From NCBI RefSeq assembly GCF_016820535.1, contig NZ_JADHDY010000014.1, forward strand, positions 62,001 through 126,000: a stretch of DNA of 64,000 nt, written 5' to 3'. This document shows, in pieces, positions 53,694 through 60,785 of this stretch. Source of the DNA: Sporosarcina beigongshangi. GTDB lineage: Bacteria; Actinomycetota; Actinomycetes; Actinomycetales; Micrococcaceae. The translations under genes were made by a program, and so were the position numbers. The notes under the pieces are model-generated. The model made no database searches, was not told the origin of the DNA, and saw only the letters and a list, made by a program, of their open reading frames with translations. Every line of letters begins with the position of its first letter. Positions within the stretch are counted from its first letter, which is position 1.

Positions 53694-55376
53694 TCAGTCG
53701 CGTGTGAGGCGGCGGTGCGTGACGCGGTGCGGACGGGCTGCGTCCGCACCGAGGCGCTCGACCTTGTTTTCCTCGTAGGCATCGAAGTTGCCCTCGAACC
53801 AGTGCCAATTGGCGGGGTTCTCGTCGGTGCCTTCGTAGGCCAGGATGTGGGTGGCCACACGGTCAAGGAACCAGCGGTCGTGCGAAACCACGACGGCGCA
53901 GCCGGGGAATTCCAGCAGCGCGTTTTCAAGGCTGCTGAGGGTTTCCACGTCAAGGTCGTTGGTGGGCTCATCCAAAAGCAGGAGGTTTCCACCCTGCTTG
54001 AGGGTCAATGCCAGGTTCAGGCGGTTGCGCTCACCACCGGAGAGCACACCTGCCTTCTTCTGCTGGTCCGGGCCCTTGAAGCCGAATGCGGCAACATAGG
54101 CGCGGGAAGGCATTTCGACGTTGCCGACCTGGATGAAGTCGAGTCCGTCGGAGACAACCTCCCACAGGGTCTTGTCCGGGTCGATTCCGCCACGGCTCTG
54201 GTCGGCGTAGGAAATCTTGACCGACTCGCCAACCTTGAGCTTGCCGCCGTCGAGCGGCTCGAGGCCAACGATGGTCTTGAACAGCGTGGACTTGCCGACA
54301 CCGTTGGGTCCGATGACGCCGACGATGCCGTTGCGGGGCAGGGTGAACGTCAGTCCGTCGATGAGGACGCGGTCGCCGTAGCCCTTCTTCAGGTTTTCGG
54401 CTTCCAGGACGATGCCACCGAGGCGCGGGCCCGGCGGAATCTGGATTTCTTCGAAGTCGAGCTTGCGCGTGCGGTCGGCTTCGGCAGCCATTTCCTCGTA
54501 GCGTGCCAAACGGGCCTTGGACTTGGTCTGGCGGCCCTTGGCGTTGGAGCGGACCCACTCGAGTTCCTCGGTGAGGCGTTTGGCCTGCTTGGCGTCCTTC
54601 TTGCCCTGGACTTCCAGGCGGGCGCGCTTCTTCTCCAGGTAGGTGGAGTAGTTGCCCTCGTACGGGTACAGGTGGCCGCGGTCCACTTCGGCGATCCACT
54701 CGGCCACGTGGTCGAGGAAGTACCGGTCGTGGGTGACGGCGAGGACTGCGCCGGCGTAGCTCTTCAGGTGCTGCTCCAGCCAGTTCACGGACTCTGCGTC
54801 CAAGTGGTTGGTGGGCTCATCCAGGAGCAGCAGGTCGGGCTTCTGCAGCAGCAGCTTGCACAGGGCAACGCGGCGGCGCTCACCACCGGAGAGGACGGTG
54901 ACGTCGGAGTCTCCGGGCGGGCACTGCAGCGCGTCCATGGCCTGCTCCAGCTGGGAATCGATGTCCCATGCGTCGGCAGCGTCGATTGCTTCCTGCAGCT
55001 TGCCCATCTCTTCGAGGAGGGTGTCGAAGTCAGCGTCGGGGCTGGCCATTTCCTCGGAGATCTCGTTGTAACGGGTGATCTTTGCGTAGATCTCGCCAAC
55101 GCCTTCCTGGACATTGCCCAGAACTGTCTTTTCCTCGTTCAGCGGCGGCTCCTGAAGCAGGATGCCGACCGTGTAACCGGGGCTCAGCCGGGCCTCGCCG
55201 TTGGACGGGGTGTCCAGTCCGGCCATGATCTTCAAAATGGTGGACTTACCGGCACCATTGGGACCTACGACGCCAATCTTGGCACCGGGGTAAAAAGACA
55301 TGCTTACGTTGTCAAGAATGAGTTTTTCGCCAACAGCCTTGCGGGCATTGGACATCGTATAAATAAATTCCGCCAT
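53694..55376 (-). CDS. ettA: Energy-dependent translational throttle protein EttA (ABC-F)
   Basis: 560 residues with two ATPase domains: Walker A GPNGAGKST and GPNGVGKST, ABC signatures LSGGERRRVAL and LSGGERNRLNL, Walker B LLLLDEPTNHLD and LLLLDEPTNDLD, and no membrane spans. The start AEFIYTMSNARKAVGEKLILDNVS is highly conserved in EttA. It gates the ribosome by nucleotide state. ATG 55376 follows TAACCT by seven bases, so leaderless expression is likely. It lies near ssb as in mycobacteria. Confidence 0.96.
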   Translation of the reverse strand: MAEFIYTMSNARKAVGEKLILDNVSMSFYPGAKIGVVGPNGAGKSTILKIMAGLDTPSNGEARLSPGYTVGILLQEPPLNEEKTVLGNVQEGVGEIYAKITRYNEISEEMASPDADFDTLLEEMGKLQEAIDAADAWDIDSQLEQAMDALQCPPGDSDVTVLSGGERRRVALCKLLLQKPDLLLLDEPTNHLDAESVNWLEQHLKSYAGAVLAVTHDRYFLDHVAEWIAEVDRGHLYPYEGNYSTYLEKKRARLEVQGKKDAKQAKRLTEELEWVRSNAKGRQTKSKARLARYEEMAAEADRTRKLDFEEIQIPPGPRLGGIVLEAENLKKGYGDRVLIDGLTFTLPRNGIVGVIGPNGVGKSTLFKTIVGLEPLDGGKLKVGESVKISYADQSRGGIDPDKTLWEVVSDGLDFIQVGNVEMPSRAYVAAFGFKGPDQQKKAGVLSGGERNRLNLALTLKQGGNLLLLDEPTNDLDVETLSSLENALLEFPGCAVVVSHDRWFLDRVATHILAYEGTDENPANWHWFEGNFDAYEENKVERLGADAARPHRVTHRRLTRD

Positions 55377-55458
55377 ACCCCCAAGGTTAGTGGGTGCAGG
55401 CCCATATCTCACATTTGCGACCCGCTATGTGAGCAACGCTGCCATATCAGGCGGGAAG

Positions 55459-55917
55459 TTAGCGGACGTCCCCCACGAAACAGCGGCCGGAAGCAAGTAC
55501 CGGCAGGACCGTCACGGATGCCTGGCCGTCGCGGACCTGGCCAACAATGCATTGCCCGTCGACGACGTCGGCGGCCTCCATCGCGTCCACGGCCAAGCCG
55601 GTCGGCGTGATGTCCATTGACACCTCGACAGTGTCCGGGTTGGCGCCGGCGGCAACCATCGCCGCCTTCATCTGGTCACGGCTGGGCGACTTGGTTCCGG
55701 CGGCGAGACTGCCCAGTGACTTGTTGACGCTGCCAGACAATATTTGGGCCGGAGTCTCGGGCGACTCCGGGGCCGGGGCCGGCGCGGAGATGGTCTGACT
55801 GGCCGCTGGCGATTGAATCTCGCCTTGGCCGGTCGTCGGAAGCAGCGAGCAGCCCGCCAAGGCCGCGGCCCCGGACAGCACGAGCACAGCAAGGCCGGAA
55901 CGCACACGCATGCGCAT
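55459..55917 (-). CDS. Putative lipoprotein (DUF6993-like)
   Basis: 152 residues from ATG 55917. The signal is MRMRVRSGLAVLVLSGAAALAGCS with lipobox LAGC, so Cys is lipidated after cleavage. A Pro/Ala/Ser linker follows, then a small domain with two cysteines (GQCIVGQVRDG and GRCFVGDVR) and TVEVSMDITPTGLAVD. A GTG at 55959 could be an alternative start. The function is unknown; such lipoproteins are common beside ettA/ssb in relatives. Confidence 0.78.
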   Translation of the reverse strand: MRMRVRSGLAVLVLSGAAALAGCSLLPTTGQGEIQSPAASQTISAPAPAPESPETPAQILSGSVNKSLGSLAAGTKSPSRDQMKAAMVAAGANPDTVEVSMDITPTGLAVDAMEAADVVDGQCIVGQVRDGQASVTVLPVLASGRCFVGDVR

Positions 55918-56013
55918 GGCGGCGGGCCGGTGGCAGGGTGTCAGCAAGTCCAAAGTCACCCCGCCATTCTGCCATGCCGCGCAATGGAGTCCGCCAATGA
56001 CAGCTTCATTTAG

Positions 56014-56595
56014 CTAGAAGGCTGGCTCGACGTCTGACAGCTCGCCCGTTTCCTGGTCCACCTGTTCCCCTGCATCAAGCCCGTCGCCGTCGTCGGGCGT
56101 GCCTGACGCGTCACCATCCGGATCTTGGGCAAAGTCCGGCGGCTCGTTGTTGTCCGACACCAGCGTCACTGAGGCGTCGCCTTGGGTGGTGTGCCCCCCG
56201 TCGCCCTGGGAGTTGTCCTGGCCGGCAACACGAACCCCGGTGCCGCGGTGGTAGGTGGCGGTACCGAACTGCAGGTCGAGGCCGATGCTGTCGGCGTCGA
56301 TCTCAACACCCATGCCCGGGTTCCCGTCCTTCCGCGTGAAGTTGGTGATCTTGAGCTTGCCGGAGACCAAGATTCGGTCGCCCTTGCTGATGCTGACGAC
56401 GGCGTTCGTGGCGAGGGATCGGAACATGTTGACCCGGAACCAGTTGGTGGGTCCGTCCACCCACTCGCCGGTGCCAGGATCGATCTTGCGGATGTTGGAC
56501 CCCATGCGGAAGTTGCCGACAACCAGTCCGTTGGCCAAGATGCGCGTTTCAACGGGTGAGCAGACGAAGCCCCTGAGGGTGATGAGATTTGCCAT
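56014..56595 (-). CDS. ssb: Single-stranded DNA-binding protein
   Basis: 193 residues. An OB fold (MANLITLRGFVCSPVETRILANGLVVGNFRMGSN...WFRVNMFRSLATNAVVSISKGDRILVSG) is followed by a linker rich in Asp/Gly and an acidic end LSDVEPAF, a variant of the usual DDDIPF tip that recruits partner proteins. This is the short second SSB type with an altered core, so it may not be the replicative SSB. ATG 56595 has AAAGG upstream. Confidence 0.9.
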   Translation of the reverse strand: MANLITLRGFVCSPVETRILANGLVVGNFRMGSNIRKIDPGTGEWVDGPTNWFRVNMFRSLATNAVVSISKGDRILVSGKLKITNFTRKDGNPGMGVEIDADSIGLDLQFGTATYHRGTGVRVAGQDNSQGDGGHTTQGDASVTLVSDNNEPPDFAQDPDGDASGTPDDGDGLDAGEQVDQETGELSDVEPAF

Positions 56596-56778
56596 TGCCT
56601 TGCCTTTCGATGGACCGCCGTTGAGGCGAAATTCACGTACCTCCAGCAAACGGCTTCGCCGGGTTCACCGCCAGAGGCAAACTCGTGAATGTGGACAGGC
56701 GGTGCAGTTGCCTTGCCTGTGGAGGAAGAGATCGCCCGGGAAACCTGATAATTTAGATGAGGCCCTTGCTTGGGCCAC

Positions 56779-56854
56779 GCCTCGGTAGCTCAGCGGATAG
56801 AGCAGGAGCCTTCTAATCTCTTGGTCGTGGGTTCAATTCCCGCCCGGGGCACCA
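56779..56854 (+). tRNA. tRNA-Arg (TCT)
   Basis: A 76-nt cloverleaf with encoded CCA: acceptor GCCTCGG/CCGGGGC, anticodon loop CTTCTAA (anticodon TCT), T-arm GTGGG-TTCAATT-CCCGC. The anticodon stem GGAGC/TCTCT has a C31-T39 mismatch next to the loop. tRNA 3' ends are common integration sites, and an accessory region begins immediately downstream. Confidence 0.95.
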
Positions 56855-56856
56855 AA

Positions 56857-56903
56857 AAGCGCCTCTGACCTGCGGTTATGTCCCGCAGGTCAGAGGCGCT
56901 TAA
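56857..56903 (+). terminator. Terminator of tRNA-Arg
   Basis: A long stem AGCGCCTCTGACCTGCGG / CCGCAGGTCAGAGGCGCT around TTATGTC, starting two bases after the CCA. No long T run. Confidence 0.75.
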
Positions 56904-56918
56904 GGCCAAAAACAGCCC

Positions 56919-56954
56919 AACTCCCCCTTTTCAGCCGGGCGAACTCCCCCTTTT
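56919..56954. repeat. Tandem AACTCCCCCTTTT repeats next to the tRNA-Arg
   Basis: Two identical 13-nt copies, 56919-56931 and 56942-56954, start 23 bp apart (about two helical turns). The surrounding 56904-57030 holds no gene. Confidence 0.7.
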
Positions 56955-57030
56955 GCCTTCACAGCAGAAGGTTTGACCCACGCTGAGGTTGCCTGTCTAC
57001 GGGTTCCGGCAACCATGATCTAATGCACCT

Positions 57031-58118
57031 TCAAGAGGGTATCCCTCCACCAACCCACTCTGAGGCCAGTTTGTTTAGAATGGCTATCCATTTAGCGCCC
57101 CTTCGCCATGGCTTGTCCAGATGGGTCAATGCCAGCGTTCTGGGGCGCAAGTGTGACCCGGTTGGTCCGGTGACCGGCGGTAATTTGGTGGAAAGCCCCA
57201 ACGCGATGTCGTTGTAGCCTGCCGGTGGTGCCTTTACCGTGGCCTGGAGGAGCCGGTAGAAGATCATGCCGGGCGTGCTTGAGTGCCGGCGGTTGAACCG
57301 GAAAGTAAATTCATCAAGGTAGGCGCCCAGGTGTCCTGGCTGGACGCCGCCTTGATGAGTTGCCACAAGCCAGCGTTTGGCTAGGGAGGCTACCAGGTGA
57401 ACGGCCGGCAGCAACTCATGGGCTTGGCGTCCGGAGTGCCACACGGGGCGGGCCTGATGTATGTAGCCCGCAGTCGCACTCTGGTAGGCCAATAGACCAT
57501 CGGTAATGACTTCCGATCCAGGGGTGACGGCAGCTGCGAGAAACCCCGCCAGTGAAGCTGTGGAGGCATCGGGAATGATCTGCATTCGGGTACGCCCGAA
57601 CGCATTCCCCCCGGCATGCTCGACGGCAATCGCCACCATTGTCTTGCCCAACGCCCCACGTCCCGTCGAGCCGCTGCGGGGCCACCGAAGAATTTCTCAT
57701 CAACTTCCACAGCTCCTGAAAGACGGTCTTTGGCTCCTGCTCCCATCGCCAAACGAAAGCTGTGCAACATGGTCCACACGGTCTGATAGCTGCCAATTCC
57801 CAACGTGTGTTGCAACTCCAAGGCAGAGACCCCAGACTTCGAGGTAGACATTCTCCAGGCTGCTTCCACCCAAATCGTCAACGGCGTGCCGGTCTTAGCG
57901 AACAAGGTTCCGCCCGTTGCCGAAACCCACCTGCGACAGCCCGCACAGCGCCAGCGACCGGCAACTTTCCAGCGTTTAGGACACTGACCGAACGGGCAAA
58001 GGAAATGTCCGTCCGGCCACCTGAGCCAATCCAGATAGTCCAAACAGTCTTCATCGTCACCGAACCAGGCCAAAAAATCGCCATAGAAACCCGGATAATC
58101 CACACCAGCTCGCGGCAT
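57031..58118 (-). pseudogene. Frameshifted IS1595-family transposase
   Basis: The first part (58118 down to about 57665) has the N-terminal zinc ribbon CPFGQCPKRW...RCAGCRRWVS, then the DDE start SGAVEVDEKFFGGPAAAR. The frame then breaks; the continuation GRGALGKTMVAIAVEHAGGN...VITDGLLAYQS...FRFNRRHSS is in another frame to 57031. A single base missing near GCGGCTCG (about 57670) restores PAAxSTGRGALGKT. The catalytic D-D-E/N core is thus split. The reading frame passes out through the left inverted repeat. Non-functional unless frameshifting occurs. Confidence 0.85.
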
Positions 58119-58157
58119 GCAAAAATCCTAGATCAGGGTCCACTAAATGGATAACTA
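57081..58157. mobile_element. IS1595-like insertion sequence
   Basis: Terminal inverted repeats TGGCTATCCATTTAGCG (57081-57097) and, inverted, TAGTTATCCATTTAGTG (58157-58141) match at 14 of 17 positions and bound about 1.08 kb holding one transposase frame set. Flanks share only TTTAG within the 8-bp target window, so no clear duplication is seen. The right end lies 7-8 bp from the stop of the next gene. Confidence 0.75.
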
Positions 58158-58164
58158 TTTTAGG

Positions 58165-59367
58165 TCAAGGCCTAAAACCTACAGTAATTTTATCGCCGTC
58201 CGCTTCGCGGCGAGAGTACAAAACTTTAGATCCTACGATTAACATTGGCTCCGGCAGATGATTCTCACGAAAATGCTCACCAATCTCTTCAAGAGTATTC
58301 CCTTCGATAAAAGGCCTCGACGCAAGGCCACGATTTAGTTGTTCCAATATTCTCGGATTGGAGGCTGATTGTCGGAAGAGTAATTCCGGCGGAGACATTA
58401 TTGTGAAACATCCACCGTCGAGTGTTTTATTCCATCGATCATCCGGACCTTCGACAATAAAATTGTCAAGAATACCGTGAGCCGCAATAAATAAGCGTTC
58501 ATGTTGGCATCTTGAATGTGAGTTCACATATATGAACTCAATTCCATCTGACTCTAGTCTGAGCACCGCACAAGCCTCTGGTGCCCTAGTCAGGGGAAGC
58601 TCCTTCCACTCCTTTAAAGTACCTCGAAACCCTTCGAAGACTAAGGGTTCCTTGACTCGCCCCATATCCGAATCTATGGCAATCTCTACCGCGAACCGCT
58701 GCTTCGTGGCGCGTTCCACATCGAGGAATATGCCAAAATTTTGATTGCTAGTCATATTCCCGGGAAGTTCCCAAGTTTTCCACGGATTGGCACACAGATT
58801 CTTAGCGTATAGCACCATTTCGACAGAGGAAGGTTCGACTGCCTTTAGAACCAACACTTCTCCCCCGGTTTTACGCGGAAGACTGGCTACTATTTCCAGA
58901 CCCAGTGGCGTTGCTCTGTCATAGAGGAAATCGAGCTTTTCTTGATCATCCACAATCGCGATTTGCAGTTGTACACTGAAACCACGGGGAGGTGCCTCCA
59001 ACGCAACAGTCTTCTGTTGAATTGGCCCCAAGTCTCGCAGTTCAGATTCGGGAAAATCGACACAGTACGCAAATCGGACGCCCGATACGATACCGGGATC
59101 TAGCCATCTATCCAAGGCCCTCCTGTCAATGGATAGGAGCTTTTCCCTAGTCGACAAACCCAACCCCAGTTGGCCGTGTCCACTAGCGTGCAGGCTCAAT
59201 TTGAGTGAGTCTCCTGAATCACGAGGGGCTAAATAAACCTCATCAGACGCTTCACCGCCGGCATACGTCCAAAGCCGCCATTCGCGCGATCGTCTACCGT
59301 CCGAAGAAACTATCGCAAATCGGAAAGTGGCTTCCTCTTCCGCCTTACGCCGCACAGACCTGCTCAT
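58165..59367 (-). CDS. Unknown 400-residue protein of the accessory region
   Basis: Not recognised as a named family. ATG 59367 with GGGGGG six bases upstream. The first ~80 residues (RFAIVSSDGRRSREWRLWTYAGGEASDEVYLAP...LKLSLHASGHGQLGL) recall a small domain I have seen in uncharacterised actinobacterial proteins, with the SLHASG motif. The rest is mixed alpha/beta with no clear catalytic motif and no membrane span. Composition is much lower in GC than the core genes, so horizontally acquired. The IS inserted only a few bases past its stop, leaving it intact. The last of three minus-strand genes; the gap to the one upstream is 89 nt. Confidence 0.8.
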   Translation of the reverse strand: MSRSVRRKAEEEATFRFAIVSSDGRRSREWRLWTYAGGEASDEVYLAPRDSGDSLKLSLHASGHGQLGLGLSTREKLLSIDRRALDRWLDPGIVSGVRFAYCVDFPESELRDLGPIQQKTVALEAPPRGFSVQLQIAIVDDQEKLDFLYDRATPLGLEIVASLPRKTGGEVLVLKAVEPSSVEMVLYAKNLCANPWKTWELPGNMTSNQNFGIFLDVERATKQRFAVEIAIDSDMGRVKEPLVFEGFRGTLKEWKELPLTRAPEACAVLRLESDGIEFIYVNSHSRCQHERLFIAAHGILDNFIVEGPDDRWNKTLDGGCFTIMSPPELLFRQSASNPRILEQLNRGLASRPFIEGNTLEEIGEHFRENHLPEPMLIVGSKVLYSRREADGDKITVGFRP

Positions 59368-59456
59368 CAATTCCCCCCTTTTTCACGTAGATTCAGCATC
59401 GTCGTGACCGCCTCAAAAACACGTCTGTGCCTTCCTGATCTCCACTGCCTTGGAGT

Positions 59457-59987
59457 TTAGTGTTCGAATATTGCACACTGACGCTCCTGAGCGTCGATTA
59501 TTGACATTACATGCCAAGCGGCCCTTAAAGCCTCAAAGTAGGAAAGGCCCGATCCTGGTTCCTGAACCGCCGAGCCGTTCCACACATCCGCTATTTCCAA
59601 GAGGTCAGCCCCTGATACTTGATCCCGAAAGGCCCGACTCTCAAGAATCTCGAATGCAAGATCAACACTTTTGGTGAGTCCGAACGGCGCCCTTCTTATC
59701 TGCAGCGGACCTAGGGTCATTGGCCGTGAAGGACGTACCACTCTGATGACGGGCGAAACTATTCGTTCACAGATTCGTGTTCCCAGCGAGCGCTGTGACA
59801 TCTCTACTAGGGCGATTGACTCAATTGCAGTCGCCCACGATTGATGATGAGACAGAATCCTGGCTCTCTCTCGAATCGTTGCCGAGACGCGCATAAACCC
59901 GCGACTGGCAACAAGATCTAGCAGCTGCCATGTGAGGTGTTCCACGGAGTCACGCCTAGCTGATTCAATCTCATTCATCCGTATCAT
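59457..59987 (-). CDS. Unknown 176-residue soluble protein
   Basis: Not recognised. Mostly helical, rich in Arg/Glu (MNEIESARRDSVEHLTWQLLDLVASRGFMRVSATIRERARIL; DLAFEILESRAFRDQVSGADLLEIADVW). No signal peptide or spans. It overlaps the upstream membrane-protein gene by 17 nt, so the two are translationally linked and likely act together. Low GC. ATG 59978 is an alternative start. Confidence 0.7.
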   Translation of the reverse strand: MIRMNEIESARRDSVEHLTWQLLDLVASRGFMRVSATIRERARILSHHQSWATAIESIALVEMSQRSLGTRICERIVSPVIRVVRPSRPMTLGPLQIRRAPFGLTKSVDLAFEILESRAFRDQVSGADLLEIADVWNGSAVQEPGSGLSYFEALRAAWHVMSIIDAQERQCAIFEH

Positions 59988-60582
59988 CTACGATATTTGT
60001 CATGCTGTCGCGACCTAATTGAGGGTCTCCTCGCCGCCGCTCAGCTGTCTCCTTCAGGCCCATGAATGTACCCTTTGTGAACGCTAAACATGTCGTCGTG
60101 ACGATGAGAGTGACGATCCAAAGAAAGAGGTTCTCGAGTACATATTTACCAACATCCCCTCCGCCGAGAATCGTCATAATTTCGGTCACAAACGATCCTG
60201 TTGCTGACAAGCCAGAGAACCCGACTAGGAGGCTGGCATTTAATACAGCGTATCGCCAGTCTCTATTAGAGACACCCCAGGGTCTAGGAATAAACAGGGC
60301 GGGCCAAATTAAGAGAAATGCGCCGAATAGAGCCGAAGCAATCACAGTACCCAACGGGTTTCCCAGCAATGCCAATAGTGCGCCGAACAGAAGTGGATAG
60401 ACGAATCGCCGAAACACGGCCCATCGGAGGGCGGCCCTGTGATTCCAGATAGGCGCATCAAATCCTGGAAACCCAGGAATCAATTGACTGAGCGAGAAGT
60501 AGGGTCCGATTAATTTTGCGTCCATTCGAACTACTAATGCTAGCATCAGGCCGGACAAGAACACTACAATCACCTGTTGCAT
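59971..60582 (-). CDS. Unknown 203-residue membrane protein
   Basis: Five predicted spans: VIVVFLSGLMLALVV, FVYPLLFGALLALLG, VIASALFGAFLLIWPALF, YAVLNASLLVGFSG and LENLFLWIVTLIVTTTCLAF. The C-terminus is charged (LKETAERRRGDPQLGRD). AAAGGA lies 4-5 nt before ATG 60582, a strong site. First gene of the three-gene cluster. No homologue is known to me. Small membrane proteins beside soluble partners in a defence neighbourhood often act as effectors, but nothing in the sequence proves this. Confidence 0.75.
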   Translation of the reverse strand: MQQVIVVFLSGLMLALVVRMDAKLIGPYFSLSQLIPGFPGFDAPIWNHRAALRWAVFRRFVYPLLFGALLALLGNPLGTVIASALFGAFLLIWPALFIPRPWGVSNRDWRYAVLNASLLVGFSGLSATGSFVTEIMTILGGGDVGKYVLENLFLWIVTLIVTTTCLAFTKGTFMGLKETAERRRGDPQLGRDSMTNIVDDTDE

Positions 60583-60606
60583 ATTATCCTTTCAATTAAT
60601 TGTACT

Positions 60607-60635
60607 GACAAGGAAATTCATTACCATTTCTTGTC
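60607..60635. promoter_or_regulatory. Inverted repeat upstream of the unknown cluster
   Basis: GACAAGGAAAT (60607-60617) and ATTTCTTGTC (60626-60635) form a near-perfect dyad 25-53 bp before the membrane-protein start. On the minus strand TACAAT lies between it and the ATG, so this could be an operator. Inferred. Confidence 0.4.
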
Positions 60636-60688
60636 CGGCAATTCATCACGCACGTAGCACACGCTGGATGCAAATACACCTTACATGA

Positions 60689-60709
60689 TCGTCCAATTAA
60701 TTGGGACGA
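60689..60709. promoter_or_regulatory. Second dyad, TCGTCC-AATTAATT-GGGACGA
   Basis: Near-perfect 21-bp palindrome (one extra G) about 107 bp upstream of the membrane-protein gene and 77 bp after the hsdR stop. The interval 60583-60785 holds no gene. Possible binding site for a regulator of the cluster. Confidence 0.4.
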
Positions 60710-60785
60710 TTGATGAGTCGGCGATCAGTATGCAGCTGAGGACCAATACGTCCTATCAATCATCATGCATTGAAGGTCCTACGAT

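Noticed and set aside
57031-58118. Programmed frameshift in the transposase
   Set aside because: No slippery A/T-rich heptamer at the junction (the sequence there is GCGGCTCGACGGG), and I know of no such mechanism in IS1595 relatives; a plain mutation is simpler.
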